The notes: generated by a model not told the origin, from the letters alone. Positions 28,263-38,790 are shown, counted from the first letter of the stretch. The stretch is 64,000 bases of DNA from Shewanella algidipiscicola (GCF_003605125.1 NZ_QPQT01000016.1:47287-111286); one strand, 5' to 3'. Program-made: numbers and translations.

Positions 28263-29870
28263 TTACATGCGGAACACACCAAACTTGGTTTCTTGAACTG
28301 GGGCATTTAAGGCGGCTGACAAGGCTAAGCCGACAACATCGCGTGTTTGCGCAGGATCGATAATGCCATCATCCCAAAGGCGAGCGCTGGCATGGTAAGG
28401 GTGACCCTCTTTGTCATATTGCTCGACGATTGGCGCGCGAAATGCCGCTTCATCTTCATTGGACCACTCGAGGCCTTTACGGGTGAGTCCATCGCGACGA
28501 ACGGTAGCCAATACGCCTGCGGCTTGTTCACCGCCCATTACAGAGATGCGCGCATTTGGCCACATCCACATCATAGTAGGTTCAAAGGCTCGACCGCACA
28601 TGCCGTAGTTACCCGCGCCGTAGCTGCCGCCAATAATTACGGTAAATTTAGGCACGTTGGCACAAGAGACCGCGGTGACCATCTTAGCCCCGTGTTTGGC
28701 TATGCCTTCATGCTCGTACTTTTTACCCACCATAAAGCCGGTGATATTTTGCAAGAACAGCAGCGGTATTTTGCGCTGGCAACAGAGCTCAATAAAATGA
28801 GCGCCTTTTTGCGCCGACTCGGAAAACAAGATGCCGTTGTTAGCCACAATACCCACGGGGTAGCCATGAATGCGGGCAAAGCCGCACACCAGCGTCGCGC
28901 CATAATTGGCTTTGAATTCATCGAAATCAGAGTCGTCGACGATACGGGCAATCACCTCTTTGACATCGAAGGGCTTCTTAAGATCGGTACCGACAATGCC
29001 GTAAAGTTCATTAATATCAAACTTGGGTGGTTTGGCAGGGCTTAACAAGCTCTCAATCTGTTTATTGTGATTGAGACGCGTGACGGCTTTACGGGCAAGC
29101 TCGAGGGCGTGCTCATCGTTTTGCGCCAAATGATCGGCAACGCCAGAAATTTTGGTGTGCACTTCGGCGCCGCCAAGCTCTTCGGCCGAGACCTCCTCAC
29201 CCGTTGCCGCCTTAACTAATGGCGGGCCAGCCAAGAAGATGGTGCCTTGCTCTTTAACGATAATGGACTCATCGGCCATGGCTGGCACGTACGCACCTCC
29301 TGCGGTGCACAAGCCCATGACCACCGCAATTTGAGGAATGCCTAACGCTGACATCTGTGCTTGGTTATAGAAGATCCGCCCAAAATGGTCGCGATCGGGG
29401 AATACTTCATCTTGGCGCGGTAGGTTAGCGCCGCCCGAATCGACCAAATAGATGCAGGGGAGGTGGCAACGCTTAGCAATATCTTGCGCGCGTAAGTGCT
29501 TTTTAACGGTCAGCGGATAGTAAGTGCCGCCTTTAACCGTGGCATCGTTGGCTATCACCATACACTCGACGCCGCTGACTCTGCCAATGCCGGCGATGAT
29601 GCCTGCTGCGGGCACTACTTCGTCATATACCTCATAGGCGGCAAATTGGGATATCTCTAAAAACGGCGAGCCAGAGTCGAGTAGTTTCTCGACGCGTTGG
29701 CGAGGCGATAACTTGCCACGAGCAAGATGACGTTCCATAGCGACAGTGCCGCCACCTTGTTCAATTTCGGCGAGTTTGAGTTTGAGATCGGCGACGACAC
29801 TCGCCATCTGTTGCTGTTTGGTTTTGAACTCATCGCTGCGGGGATTGATTCGACTACTCAGTTGCGTCAC
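28263..29870 (-). CDS. liuB: Methylcrotonyl-CoA carboxylase, carboxyltransferase beta subunit
   Basis: A 535-residue acyl-CoA carboxyltransferase, the usual length for MccB. The N-terminal part has the [16 protein letters not shown] motif, and the central part has [22 protein letters not shown] and the [12 protein letters not shown] oxyanion loop. The C-terminal half has [12 protein letters not shown] and [16 protein letters not shown]. The start is GTG at 29870 with an AAAGGA site. The open frame runs another 42 codons upstream and would overlap liuA, without family similarity there, so it is rejected. Confidence 0.94.
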   Translation of the reverse strand: MTQLSSRINPRSDEFKTKQQQMASVVADLKLKLAEIEQGGGTVAMERHLARGKLSPRQRVEKLLDSGSPFLEISQFAAYEVYDEVVPAAGIIAGIGRVSGVECMVIANDATVKGGTYYPLTVKKHLRAQDIAKRCHLPCIYLVDSGGANLPRQDEVFPDRDHFGRIFYNQAQMSALGIPQIAVVMGLCTAGGAYVPAMADESIIVKEQGTIFLAGPPLVKAATGEEVSAEELGGAEVHTKISGVADHLAQNDEHALELARKAVTRLNHNKQIESLLSPAKPPKFDINELYGIVGTDLKKPFDVKEVIARIVDDSDFDEFKANYGATLVCGFARIHGYPVGIVANNGILFSESAQKGAHFIELCCQRKIPLLFLQNITGFMVGKKYEHEGIAKHGAKMVTAVSCANVPKFTVIIGGSYGAGNYGMCGRAFEPTMMWMWPNARISVMGGEQAAGVLATVRRDGLTRKGLEWSNEDEAAFRAPIVEQYDKEGHPYHASARLWDDGIIDPAQTRDVVGLALSAALNAPVQETKFGVFRM

Positions 29871-29964
29871 GTCAATGTTCCTTTTGTAAACTGTGATGGT
29901 GTCTGATGAGGCGTTGGCCCTCATCAAAGGCCGAGAAGTGGCTCGGCCATCGATAAGCGATTGA

Positions 29965-31134
29965 CTATTTAGATTCGTTAAACAGTTCTCGGCCAATCAG
30001 CATGCGGCGAATTTCCGAGGTGCCCGCGCCAATCTCATATAGCTTGGCATCACGCAGTAAGCGACCTGTGGCATATTCGTTGACGTAACCGTTGCCGCCG
30101 AGTAGTTGAATGGCATCGAGCGCCATTTTGGTGGCGAGCTCCGCCGAGTAGAGGATCGCGCCTGCGGCATCTTTGCGGGTGGTTTCACCACGGTCGCAAG
30201 ATTTAGCAACGTTATAGATATAAGATTTTGCCGCGTTCATGCCCGTATACATGTCGGCTAATTTGCCCTGAACCAACTGGAACTGACCGATAGATTGACC
30301 AAACTGCTCACGCTCGTGGATGTAGGGCACCACAATATCCATACAGGCCGTCATGATCCCTAGTGGGCCGCCAGACAGGACAACGCGTTCGTAATCTAGG
30401 CCGCTCATCAGCACTTTTACGCCGTTGTTGAGGCCGCCTAAGATGTTCTCTTCTGGGACTTCACAATCTTCAAATACCAATTCACAGGTGTTTGAGCCGC
30501 GCATGCCGAGTTTGTCGAGCTTCTGTGCCTGACTAAAGCCTTTAAAGCCACGCTCGACGATAAATGCGGTGATCCCGTGGGGGCCTTTATCTAGGTCTGT
30601 TTTAGCGTAAATCACGTAAGTGTGGGCGTCGGGTCCATTAGTGATCCACATTTTGTTGCCATTGAGGATATAACGGTCACCCTCTTTGCGTGCATGCAGT
30701 TTCATTGACACCACATCGGAGCCCGCATTGGGCTCACTCATGGCTAAGGCGCCAATATGCTCGCCGCTCACCAGTTTAGGCAGATATTTAGCCTTTTGCT
30801 CGGCGTTACCGTTGCGATTAATTTGGTTAACGCACAAGTTAGAATGCGCGCCGTAGCTCAGGCCAATAGACGCCGATGCACGCGAAATTTCTTCCATCGC
30901 TACCACATGAGCAAGGTAGCCCATGTTGGCGCCACCGTACTCTTCAGGCACAGTGACGCCTAACAACCCCATGTCACCGAGTACGGGCCAGAGCTCATTA
31001 GGGAAGGCATTTTCCGCATCGACCTTAGCGGCGATAGGGGCGATTTCATTGGCGGCGAAACTGTGTACTGCATCACGCAGCATATCGACATCTTCACCGA
31101 GACCAAAATTGAGAGAGGAGTAGAGTTGAGTCAT
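29965..31134 (-). CDS. liuA: Isovaleryl-CoA dehydrogenase
   Basis: A 389-residue FAD acyl-CoA dehydrogenase, first committed enzyme of the leucine branch, making 3-methylcrotonyl-CoA. Family signatures are [18 protein letters not shown] and the C-terminal [35 protein letters not shown]. The catalytic base of isovaleryl-CoA dehydrogenases is a Glu in the middle of the chain (the region around [10 protein letters not shown]), unlike the C-terminal Glu of most relatives, and that Glu is present. Electrons go to ETF (13752-15424). AGGA ribosome site. Also called ivd. Confidence 0.94.
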   Translation of the reverse strand: MTQLYSSLNFGLGEDVDMLRDAVHSFAANEIAPIAAKVDAENAFPNELWPVLGDMGLLGVTVPEEYGGANMGYLAHVVAMEEISRASASIGLSYGAHSNLCVNQINRNGNAEQKAKYLPKLVSGEHIGALAMSEPNAGSDVVSMKLHARKEGDRYILNGNKMWITNGPDAHTYVIYAKTDLDKGPHGITAFIVERGFKGFSQAQKLDKLGMRGSNTCELVFEDCEVPEENILGGLNNGVKVLMSGLDYERVVLSGGPLGIMTACMDIVVPYIHEREQFGQSIGQFQLVQGKLADMYTGMNAAKSYIYNVAKSCDRGETTRKDAAGAILYSAELATKMALDAIQLLGGNGYVNEYATGRLLRDAKLYEIGAGTSEIRRMLIGRELFNESK

Positions 31135-31224
31135 TGTTATATCCTACAGGTCTGATTTTTATAATTATTTTAGTATTAAAAATTAATGGTTTGAGTTAAT
31201 TATCTATGGTTTAGCTGTCCGAGG

Positions 31225-31620
31225 TTATTGTTGCTGCTCCAGTGCTGCGCGGCATTGCTGCTCGGCAGAGTTAAGCTCCATCAATACCACCTTGATGTCG
31301 TCCATCTGCTGTTGCAGTGCTGACTTTTTCTCTTCTACGAGATCGAGCATGGTGTGCAGCTGGGTGCTGCTGTTTTTGTCGGCGTCATAAAGCTCGAATA
31401 AACGGCGGGTTTCGGCCAGAGAAAAACCGAGGCGCTTGCCGCGCAATATCAACTTTAGGCGCACTCGATCTTTGAGACCATAGATACGCGTTTGGCCGCG
31501 GCGCTTAGGTTTTAGCAGGCCCTGATCTTCATAAAAGCGGATACTACGGGTGGTAATATCGAACTCTTTTGACAGCTCGCTAATGGAATAAGTCGTCTGA
31601 CTGGTGTGTTTGTCGCTCAT
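31225..31620 (-). CDS. liuR: MerR-family regulator LiuR
   Basis: A 131-residue MerR-type repressor/activator. The winged helix-turn-helix is at the N-terminus (about residues 11-80: YSISELSKEFDITTRSIRFYEDQGLL, then RIYGLKDRVRLKLILRGKRLGFSL), followed by a coiled-coil dimerisation helix. It heads the liu operon, as in the known LiuR regulon of gammaproteobacteria, where it controls branched-chain amino acid degradation. A likely operator lies about 45 bases before its start. The ATG at 31620 is chosen over a TTG six codons upstream; neither has a strong ribosome site. No metal-binding Cys pair was seen, fitting an acyl-CoA-responsive member. Confidence 0.88.
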   Translation of the reverse strand: MSDKHTSQTTYSISELSKEFDITTRSIRFYEDQGLLKPKRRGQTRIYGLKDRVRLKLILRGKRLGFSLAETRRLFELYDADKNSSTQLHTMLDLVEEKKSALQQQMDDIKVVLMELNSAEQQCRAALEQQQ

Positions 31621-31666
31621 CAAAAAATACCATAACAATTAACATTTGTTAGAACGATATATGAAG

Positions 31667-31682
31667 TTTACGTAAAGGTAAA
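31667..31682. promoter_or_regulatory. Candidate LiuR operator in front of liuR
   Basis: TTTACGTAAAGGTAAA is a 16 bp palindrome with one mismatched pair. It has the same ACGT-N2-ACGT-like core as the perfect palindrome upstream of etfB at 13651. It lies between liuR and the divergent acyl-CoA synthetase gene and could serve both. Confidence 0.6.
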
Positions 31683-31905
31683 GATTTTAGGCGGCAAATT
31701 GTCGCCATCACTTATGTACCTAATGAAAAAGTCTTTATTAACAATATTTTATCCTGTTGGCTTGGTGGCCATTATGCAAAGGTCTAATGGGCAAAGGTGC
31801 GCCGTGTCTCATAATGCTATTAACTGGTCCTCGTGGAATCACGGGGCAAAACAGAGTGAGCGGCAACCGATATCGGTGATAGCCCATGTCATCGGGGAGA
31901 GGCAA

Positions 31906-33810
31906 ATGAAGGCGTTACATAACCAATTACACCAACAATCTATAGAGCAGCCAGACGTATTTTGGGCGGATGCCGCTGCCGCACTTGACTGGGATAAACC
32001 CTTCGACAAGGTGCTCGATGCTAGTCAAGCACCAATGTATCGCTGGTTTAGCGGCGGTGAGATCAATACCTGTTACAACGCCGTCGATCGCCATGTGGAA
32101 GCGGGACGTGGCGAGCAAGTGGCGATTCAATATGTCAGTCCGATAACCGATACCGCATATGGGATTACTTACGCTGAACTGCAAGCTCAGGTGAGCCGTC
32201 TGGCGGGGTACATGGCAAGCCAAGGGGTGAGTAAAGGCGATAGAGTGATCATCTATATGCCGATGATCCCCGAAACGGCTTATGCCATGTTGGCTTGTGC
32301 GCGATTAGGCGCCATTCACTCGGTGGTATTTGGTGGTTTTGCGGCCAATGAGCTGGCGACGCGTATTAATGATGCTAAGCCGAAGATGATCCTATCGGCA
32401 TCTTGTGGTATCGAACCTTCGGGCGTGGTGGCATATAAACCCTTACTCGATGATGCCCTAGGCCAAGCGACTCATCACGTGGAGCAATGCCTTATCCTCA
32501 ATCGGCATCAGTTACATGCGGATCTAGTTGACGGCCGTGATGTGGATTGGCAAGCCGCTATGGTCGATGCGCCTTATGTCGGTTGTCAGCCAGTGGCAGC
32601 GACCGATCCCTTATATGTGCTTTATACCTCTGGTACCACAGGTCAACCCAAAGGAGTGGTGCGTGATAATGGTGGTCATGCCGTGGCACTCGCTTGGTCG
32701 ATGAAAAATATCTACGACATTAATGGCGGTGATGTGTTTTGGGCCGCATCGGATGTGGGCTGGGTGGTAGGGCACTCCTTCATCGTTTATGGTCCGTTGC
32801 TGGTGGGGGCGACAACGCTACTATTTGAAGGTAAGCCTGTGGGGACGCCCGATCCCGGTATTTTCTGGCGTACCATTGCTCAATATCAGGTGAAGAGTTT
32901 CTTTACTGCGCCGACCGCTATTCGAGCCATTAAGCGCGATGATCCTGATGGCGACTTCATAAAAGATGTTGATTTAAGTTGTTTACAAACCGTGTTTTTA
33001 GCGGGTGAGCGCTGCGACCCCGACACTTTACATTGGGCAGAGCAGAAGCTAAACAAACCTATTATCGATCATTGGTGGCAAACTGAAACGGGTTGGCCAG
33101 TAGCCGCCAACATGATGGGCACAGCGCCAGTGCCGGTTAAGGCGGGTTCACCTGCGTTAGCGGTGCCAGGATATGATGTGCAAGTGGTTGATGAGATGGG
33201 CGAGCGCGTTGCGGCTAATCAAACGGGCAATGTGGTGATAAAGCTGCCACTGCCCCCCGGCACCTTGGCGACACTATGGCAAAATGAGGCGCGATATAAA
33301 GAAAGTTACTTGTCTATGTACCCAGGTTTCTATCTCACTGGTGATGCGGGCTACATGGATGAAGAGGGATACTTGTATATTATGAGTCGTATCGACGACA
33401 TCATTAATGTCGCCGGCCACCGTTTATCGACCGGGCGTTTTGAGGAGGTGCTATGTCAACATGAAGCCGTGGCAGAAGCGGCGGTGATAGGTGTTGATGA
33501 TAAGCTCAAAGGGCAGGTGCCGCTGGGGTTGGTGGTGCTTAAAAAAGGTTGCACCTTAAGTGATGAGCAGCTGCATAAAGAACTGACAGCCCTTGTGCGC
33601 GAGCAGATTGGCCCTGTGGCCGCGTTTAGGTTAGTCAGTGCCGTGCCTAAATTACCTAAGACACGCTCGGGGAAAATTTTACGCGGTACTATGCGTAAAA
33701 TTGCCGATAATCAAACCTTTAATATGCCAGCGACCATTGAAGATCCTTATACATTAGAGCTAGTGCGTAATGTATTAACCCGCATGGGCTATGCCGATGC
33801 CCATGTGTAA
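31906..33810 (+). CDS. Propionyl-CoA synthetase-like (PrpE type) acyl-CoA synthetase
   Basis: A 634-residue AMP-forming acyl-CoA synthetase of the acetyl/propionyl-CoA type. The N-terminal ACAS domain begins near residue 20; the phosphate loop YTSGTTGQPKGVV, the motif FWAASDVGWVVGHSFIVYGPLL, the adenylation motif WWQTETGWP, the TGDAGYMDEEGY hinge, and the acetylatable Lys motif PKTRSGKILRG at the C-terminus are all visible. EGKPVGTPD is shared with PrpE and mammalian ACSS3. The ATG at 31906 follows GGGGAGAGG; the open frame extends 69 codons upstream without family similarity. Divergent from liuR, so it may belong to the LiuR regulon. Substrate (propionate, acetoacetate or another short acid) is not settled. 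Confidence 0.85.
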   Translation: MKALHNQLHQQSIEQPDVFWADAAAALDWDKPFDKVLDASQAPMYRWFSGGEINTCYNAVDRHVEAGRGEQVAIQYVSPITDTAYGITYAELQAQVSRLAGYMASQGVSKGDRVIIYMPMIPETAYAMLACARLGAIHSVVFGGFAANELATRINDAKPKMILSASCGIEPSGVVAYKPLLDDALGQATHHVEQCLILNRHQLHADLVDGRDVDWQAAMVDAPYVGCQPVAATDPLYVLYTSGTTGQPKGVVRDNGGHAVALAWSMKNIYDINGGDVFWAASDVGWVVGHSFIVYGPLLVGATTLLFEGKPVGTPDPGIFWRTIAQYQVKSFFTAPTAIRAIKRDDPDGDFIKDVDLSCLQTVFLAGERCDPDTLHWAEQKLNKPIIDHWWQTETGWPVAANMMGTAPVPVKAGSPALAVPGYDVQVVDEMGERVAANQTGNVVIKLPLPPGTLATLWQNEARYKESYLSMYPGFYLTGDAGYMDEEGYLYIMSRIDDIINVAGHRLSTGRFEEVLCQHEAVAEAAVIGVDDKLKGQVPLGLVVLKKGCTLSDEQLHKELTALVREQIGPVAAFRLVSAVPKLPKTRSGKILRGTMRKIADNQTFNMPATIEDPYTLELVRNVLTRMGYADAHV

Positions 33811-33829
33811 GGCGGGTGATTAAGCTTGT

Positions 33830-33857
33830 ATGAAAAGGGCCTTTTGGCCCTTTTCAT
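33830..33857 (+). terminator. Terminator after the acyl-CoA synthetase gene
   Basis: A 12 bp perfect stem ATGAAAAGGGCC / GGCCCTTTTCAT with a four-base T loop. The T-run is inside the right arm. Confidence 0.75.
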
Positions 33858-34327
33858 GTTAAGTCATACTGCTATTATTTCAGCATTACTCATTACTAAG
33901 CTGCTCACGACTTATATGTCATCTCAACCGCAATGCCTTAGGCGATGTGAGTTTGCCTACATTGCATTTATTTACAAAAGCCAAGTGTGATGAAAATCGT
34001 TAGGGCTTACACCTAATTGAAGCTGCCGCTGCCCTTTATCTCGGCATACCACTCTCAATTACTGCTCACAATAGAGTCACAGTGACAGTGATTAATCACT
34101 TGGGCTAGTTACCGTTGCCACCACAGCATGTTATCGCAGTAGCCAATCACTGTACTTTATTCAGCCTGTCTTCGCCGTGAAAAAGAACACTCGCTCGGGG
34201 GGCAACTGTCAGTGCATTGCCGCTAATAAAGTCTTGTTAACGGCTAAATTAACTTCGTCATTTGACCTTTTTTTTACTTTCGTGAGCATAACATGCTGAT
34301 TATTGTCTCTCAGTATGGAAGCCAGCT
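33858..34327. other. Intergenic region upstream of eptA with a palindrome
   Basis: A gene-free stretch before eptA. It contains the 14 bp perfect palindrome AGTGATTAATCACT (34087-34100), which could be an operator. A box for PmrA-type regulators was not recognised. No small gene was seen. Confidence 0.4.
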
Positions 34328-36070
34328 ATGGCCTTATTGACTAAACCTCTGCTTGCGAGTGTTAACAAGTTCTCAAATGCGAACGAAAAACCGGCGGGTG
34401 CAGTAGACAGCCCTAATGGCGGAGCTATTGCGCTGACGCCTGCGCGGCTTATCTTATTAGTGTCGTGTTATTTTTTTTTGGTGCTCAATGTGGCCTTGTT
34501 GGTCAAGCTCTTTGGCATACTAGAAGGGTTGAGTGACGTTAACCTAGGGTTTGTGTTAAGCATTCCGCTGTTTTTTATTGCTGCCTTTAATGGGATTTTT
34601 AGCCTGTTGACCGTGTTTCGGTGTGAAAAATGGTTGTTGGTCCCTCTGATCATCATCTCGTCGCTACTGAGTTATGCCATGTATAACTACGGCACCATTG
34701 TCGATCGCGACATGCTGGTCAATGTGATGCAAACTCACTCAGGTGAAGCTAAATCTTATTTCACGCTCAGCGCGTTATTATGGTTTGTGTTTACCGGGTT
34801 GTTACCTGCGGTGCTAATTGTGAAATTGCCGATTCGGCGCAGCACCATTTGGCGTGAGTTGGCGATGAAGTTGGTCTCTATTGCGATCTCTTTGTTGGTG
34901 ATTTTGGCGATTGCAGCTCTTTACTATAAAGACTATGCCTCTGTGGGCCGCAATAACCATTACCTTAATAAGATGATCATTCCCACTCATTTTAGCCATA
35001 GCCTTTATGGTTATCTTAAATCAACCTATTTTACCCTTCCTAAGCCGTATCAAATGCTAGGTGAAGATGCCACATTAACCGCTAAGTCTTCGTCGGGTCG
35101 TAAACAGGTCATGGTGTTGATGGTCGGTGAGACGGCGCGTGCGGCTAATTTTCAACATGGTGGTTATGAGCGAGACACCAATGCATTTACTAAGCCCTTA
35201 GGTATCACCTATTTTCAGGATGTCTCTTCCTGTGGTACGGCGACGGCCATTTCGGTGCCTTGTATGTTCTCGCGGCAATCTCGGCAGGAATTTTCAGGTA
35301 GCGACGCCGACAACCAAGATAACTTAATGGATATCATCCACAGGGCGGGGATCAATACTGTGTGGTTGGAAAATGACGGCGGTTGTAAAGGGGTTTGCGC
35401 TCGTATTCAGACGGTAGAGTTTAAACCTGATGCAAATAATCCCGTGTGTGATGGCGACTATTGTCAGGATCAGGTGTTATTAGAAGGGTTGCAGGAGCAG
35501 CTCAACAAGCTCGATGCCCAGCAGAGCGTGATAGTGCTGCATATGGTGGGCAGCCATGGTCCCACTTACTACAAACGTTATCCTCAAGCATTTGCGCATT
35601 TTCAACCCGATTGTCAGCGTAGTGACATTCAAAACTGCGACGCACGGCAATTAAATAATACCTATGACAATACCTTGTATTATTCTGATTACATTATTGC
35701 TCAGGTAATTGAGCAATTACGTCAACATGAAGATTTGGATACTGGCTTACTGTATGTGTCTGATCATGGTGAGTCGCTCGGGGAGTCGGGCATGTACTTG
35801 CATGGCATGCCCTATGCGCTGGCGACGACAGAACAAACCCATGTCCCTATGTTGACCTGGTTTTCAGACACCTTTACCGCCGATAAACAGCTAGATGAAA
35901 ACTGTTTAACTAGGCTGGCTCAGCAAGAGGGATATTCTCATGACAATCTGTTTGACTCCATGTTGGGTTTACTGGATGTATCGACCCAGGTTTATCGACC
36001 CCAGCTGGATATTTTTAATGTTTGTCGTCAGGATAAAGCCTTATCGTCAATCTCGTTAGCGGCAAAGTAG
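34328..36070 (+). CDS. eptA: Lipid A phosphoethanolamine transferase (EptA/MCR family)
   Basis: A 580-residue inner-membrane enzyme with a cytoplasmic N-terminal tail of about 35 residues, about five membrane helices (roughly residues 40-210) and a large periplasmic sulfatase-fold domain. The nucleophilic Thr lies in VGETARAANFQ, and zinc-binding Asp/His residues lie in VSDHGESLGE. Several Cys pairs in the catalytic domain fit the family's disulfides. It transfers phosphoethanolamine to lipid A, lowering negative surface charge. Its 3' end overlaps the convergent histidine kinase gene by 43 bases, and the neighbouring two-component system is a likely regulator. Confidence 0.92.
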   Translation: MALLTKPLLASVNKFSNANEKPAGAVDSPNGGAIALTPARLILLVSCYFFLVLNVALLVKLFGILEGLSDVNLGFVLSIPLFFIAAFNGIFSLLTVFRCEKWLLVPLIIISSLLSYAMYNYGTIVDRDMLVNVMQTHSGEAKSYFTLSALLWFVFTGLLPAVLIVKLPIRRSTIWRELAMKLVSIAISLLVILAIAALYYKDYASVGRNNHYLNKMIIPTHFSHSLYGYLKSTYFTLPKPYQMLGEDATLTAKSSSGRKQVMVLMVGETARAANFQHGGYERDTNAFTKPLGITYFQDVSSCGTATAISVPCMFSRQSRQEFSGSDADNQDNLMDIIHRAGINTVWLENDGGCKGVCARIQTVEFKPDANNPVCDGDYCQDQVLLEGLQEQLNKLDAQQSVIVLHMVGSHGPTYYKRYPQAFAHFQPDCQRSDIQNCDARQLNNTYDNTLYYSDYIIAQVIEQLRQHEDLDTGLLYVSDHGESLGESGMYLHGMPYALATTEQTHVPMLTWFSDTFTADKQLDENCLTRLAQQEGYSHDNLFDSMLGLLDVSTQVYRPQLDIFNVCRQDKALSSISLAAK

Positions 36071-37305
36071 ATGGTGGCTTGGGTGCCGCTGTGCTGTGGA
36101 GATGATAAGATGAGTCGCCAGCCTTGATGTTCACAAATCCGCTCTATTATTGCCAACCCCAAGCCATAGCCTGCGGGGTTGGCCACATTAACGCCGCGTT
36201 CTCGCGCCTTGATTTGTAGCTCGTCGCTCATGCCGCTGCCAGTATCAGATACACGTAGGTAATGTGCTGTGATGGTGACAGTAATGCCGCCGCTAGCTGT
36301 GTGTTGTATGGCATTACGCAATAGGTTATTTAACACGGCAACCATCATGTTTGCGGGTTGAGGCGGGGCTTGTTCGATCACCTCTAAAGTTAACTGCAAG
36401 CCTTGATTATCGGCCAATGGCTGCCAATGAGCTAATTGGGCGGCTGCGAGTTCGGCTAATGGGCTGAGCTCGTTATTACCCGACAGTGAATCTGGCGTAC
36501 GCGATAACTGTAAAAAGAGCTCAGTCTGCTGTTGCATTTGCCCAAGCGCCCCGTCTACACGTTGTAATTGGCGGGCTATGGCGGGGGGGACTTCACTTTC
36601 AGCCAGCATATCTAGTGCGCCTCGGATCACCATCATAGGCGTGCGTAATTCATGGCTGGCGTTGGCGGCAAATTGCTGCTCTCGCAGTAAGAGCTCGTTC
36701 ACTTGCAATACATAATGATCAAAACTGCGTGCCAGTTGGCCGGTTTCATCATTGGGGTAATGTCGTTCGAGTCGATTGCCCGTTTGTTGCGGCAGACTGG
36801 CCACTTCACTTGCCAGTTGCGATATTGGCTGTAAGATCTGTCGGCTTAAATGTCGAGATAAACCAAAGCCGAGCATCCATATCAGTAAGACGCCTAAGCT
36901 GACTCCAATAAACACCAGCAGCTCATAACGTTCAAATTCACTTTGATCTTGTACTAACACGTGTTTCCAGCCTGACTCATTGTGTACGAATAAGTTATAG
37001 GCCTTATTGGGGAGCAGTATTTCATGTGCGCCTTGGGGATAATCACGAAAGGCTTCGGGTAATAGGCTTTGATCGTTTTTGGGGAGTTTGTAGTAAACCG
37101 TATCGGTCATAGGTAACACCAGTGGCTCCGTAATGCCCTGATGATGACTAATGAGATCGGTGAGGTCGCTCTGTAAATGGTTATAAAATAGTGTGTCTTC
37201 AAACCAGGATACCAGCAATAGCATACCGGCTGCTGCTAACGTACTCATCGATACTATTACCAAATTAAGTGCCAGTTGCAACCGAGATTTAATGGTTAGC
37301 CGCAT
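36028..37305 (-). CDS. Sensor histidine kinase (PmrB/CarS-like context)
   Basis: A 425-residue membrane sensor kinase. Two membrane helices (about residues 10-35 and 130-150) flank a periplasmic domain of about 95 residues. A HAMP linker follows, then the HisKA box ASHELRTPMM with the phosphorylated His, then the ATPase domain (NLLRNAIQHT, SDTGSGM, GYGLGLAIIERI). It overlaps the response regulator gene by 17 bases, so the two are coupled. Its location beside eptA suggests that it senses cationic peptides or divalent ions as PmrB-type kinases do; that is inference. Confidence 0.88.
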   Translation of the reverse strand: MRLTIKSRLQLALNLVIVSMSTLAAAGMLLLVSWFEDTLFYNHLQSDLTDLISHHQGITEPLVLPMTDTVYYKLPKNDQSLLPEAFRDYPQGAHEILLPNKAYNLFVHNESGWKHVLVQDQSEFERYELLVFIGVSLGVLLIWMLGFGLSRHLSRQILQPISQLASEVASLPQQTGNRLERHYPNDETGQLARSFDHYVLQVNELLLREQQFAANASHELRTPMMVIRGALDMLAESEVPPAIARQLQRVDGALGQMQQQTELFLQLSRTPDSLSGNNELSPLAELAAAQLAHWQPLADNQGLQLTLEVIEQAPPQPANMMVAVLNNLLRNAIQHTASGGITVTITAHYLRVSDTGSGMSDELQIKARERGVNVANPAGYGLGLAIIERICEHQGWRLILSSPQHSGTQATIYFAANEIDDKALS

Positions 37306-37981
37306 CGGTATGCTCCTTGGCGGCTAAGCAATAACCTTGACCATGTACGGTATGCAGTAATGGGTAAGCAAAAGATTTATCAATTTGATTACGCAGTAAA
37401 TAAATATGCGATTTTAGGGTATCTGAGTCAGGTGGGTCATCGGCCCATAGCTGATCAGTTAAGGTATCGCGACTGACGACATGTGGCGAGTGACGCATTA
37501 ATATTTCTAGTAGTTTTAAGCATTTAGGGTTTAGCTTGAAGATGTGACCATTTCGACTGGCCTGAAGCCGGTCGAGATCCAGTGTCAATTCGTCGACTTG
37601 AAGCTGACGCACCTGTTGTTTTTGGCTGCGTTTTAACACTGCCTGAATACGCGACCATAATTCGGGTAAGGCAAAGGGTTTAACCAAATAATCATCGGCT
37701 CCGGCATCAAAACCGTGCAGTTTGTCGTCGAGTGTGTCACGGGCGGTGAGCATCACTATGGGTAACATGTTTTGTTCTGCGCGTAATTGCTGACATAAGG
37801 TTAAGCCATCTAGCCCTGGCAAGGATAAATCCAGTACCAGTAGATCGTATTCTTGCTCTCTTATCTGATTAAGCGCGGCGGTGCCATTATAAAATGCATC
37901 AACCACACAGTGTTTCAGTGTCAAGTAATCCACTATATTGACTAAAATATCGGGATTGTCTTCTACTACAAGTATCCGCAT
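37289..37981 (-). CDS. OmpR/PhoB-family response regulator
   Basis: A 230-residue DNA-binding response regulator. The receiver domain (1-115) has the acidic pair (VVEDN), phospho-acceptor Asp51 in LLVLDLSLPG, a conserved Thr (MLTARD) and Lys (DDYLVKPF). The C-terminal winged helix (about 130-225) has the ending HTVHGQGYCL typical of the OmpR family. First gene of the two-component operon, with GAGAAG before the ATG. The probable target is the neighbouring eptA, by analogy with PmrA and CarR. Confidence 0.9.
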   Translation of the reverse strand: MRILVVEDNPDILVNIVDYLTLKHCVVDAFYNGTAALNQIREQEYDLLVLDLSLPGLDGLTLCQQLRAEQNMLPIVMLTARDTLDDKLHGFDAGADDYLVKPFALPELWSRIQAVLKRSQKQQVRQLQVDELTLDLDRLQASRNGHIFKLNPKCLKLLEILMRHSPHVVSRDTLTDQLWADDPPDSDTLKSHIYLLRNQIDKSFAYPLLHTVHGQGYCLAAKEHTDAANH

Positions 37982-38262
37982 ATCTACTTCTCAGTGAGTG
38001 GCAGAGCGAGCCGTGACAGTGTTAGGGATATCGGGTTTGGATAACGTCGCCGCTTATAGTGCAATGCCCATTGTTGACTGGCAACCGTAAAATGGTAACG
38101 ATGAGGTGATTGCAGCCTAAGTGGTAATGAGTCTATTAAGTTACTCCATTATGTCAACTGCTTGGTAGAAATGAGAGCAAGTGATTTTGTGCTTAATACT
38201 GTGGCGTGGTTCCTGCGCGTTAGCACAATGAGATAAGGGCGGTGGGAGAGAGTGTTATCTGT

Positions 38263-38715
38263 ATGCATAAATTGATATCTTTATCTGCGTATGTCAAAAA
38301 GCGCAACGGGTTACCACTTGGCGCGTCAGGTTCGATGCGCAATATGTTGCAACGTTCATTAGGGGCTGGTGGCTTTCATCTCTTTTGGCATTATTGGAAT
38401 CCGATATGGGGTTATTACTTATCCCGACACGTGATGAAGCCCTTAAGCCAAGTTTTTCCTAAAGGGTTGGCTACGGTTGTGACATTTAGCGTTAGTGGGG
38501 GACTGCACGATATAGCCGTTATGTTGGTCACGTGGCAGTTGATTTTCTTTTTTACCCCATGGTTTACATTGATGGGGATTATGGTGATAGTGTCTAAGCG
38601 GTTTAAATTGTCATTCGCTAGTTACCACTGGGTGGTTAGGGCTTGTTTTAACATGGTATTTGTTGGCGGCAGTCTACTGCTTGTCCGTTGGGGTCAACAC
38701 ATTGCGTTGAGTTAA
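38263..38715 (+). CDS. Short MBOAT-like membrane protein
   Basis: A 150-residue hydrophobic protein. The sequence FHLFWHYWNPIWGYYLSR followed by a hydrophobic segment ending in SGGLHD (His82, Asp83) resembles the membrane-bound O-acyltransferase family around its active-site His. Full MBOAT enzymes have 350-500 residues, so this is either a compact relative or a C-terminal remnant; no upstream fragments were found. About three membrane helices are visible. An in-frame GTG at 38242 is an alternative start; ATG 38263 has GGAGAGAG about ten bases upstream. Function unknown. Confidence 0.55.
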   Translation: MHKLISLSAYVKKRNGLPLGASGSMRNMLQRSLGAGGFHLFWHYWNPIWGYYLSRHVMKPLSQVFPKGLATVVTFSVSGGLHDIAVMLVTWQLIFFFTPWFTLMGIMVIVSKRFKLSFASYHWVVRACFNMVFVGGSLLLVRWGQHIALS

Positions 38716-38790
38716 CTGTCTTTACACGCGAGTCAGTTCTTATGTGTTGTTGCCAATTATCGAATGGTTGAAAATAAAGGATACAGACTC

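Noticed and set aside
28347..29045. 232-codon plus-strand frame inside liuB
   Set aside because: Antisense shadow of a strongly supported gene; no ribosome site or family resemblance.
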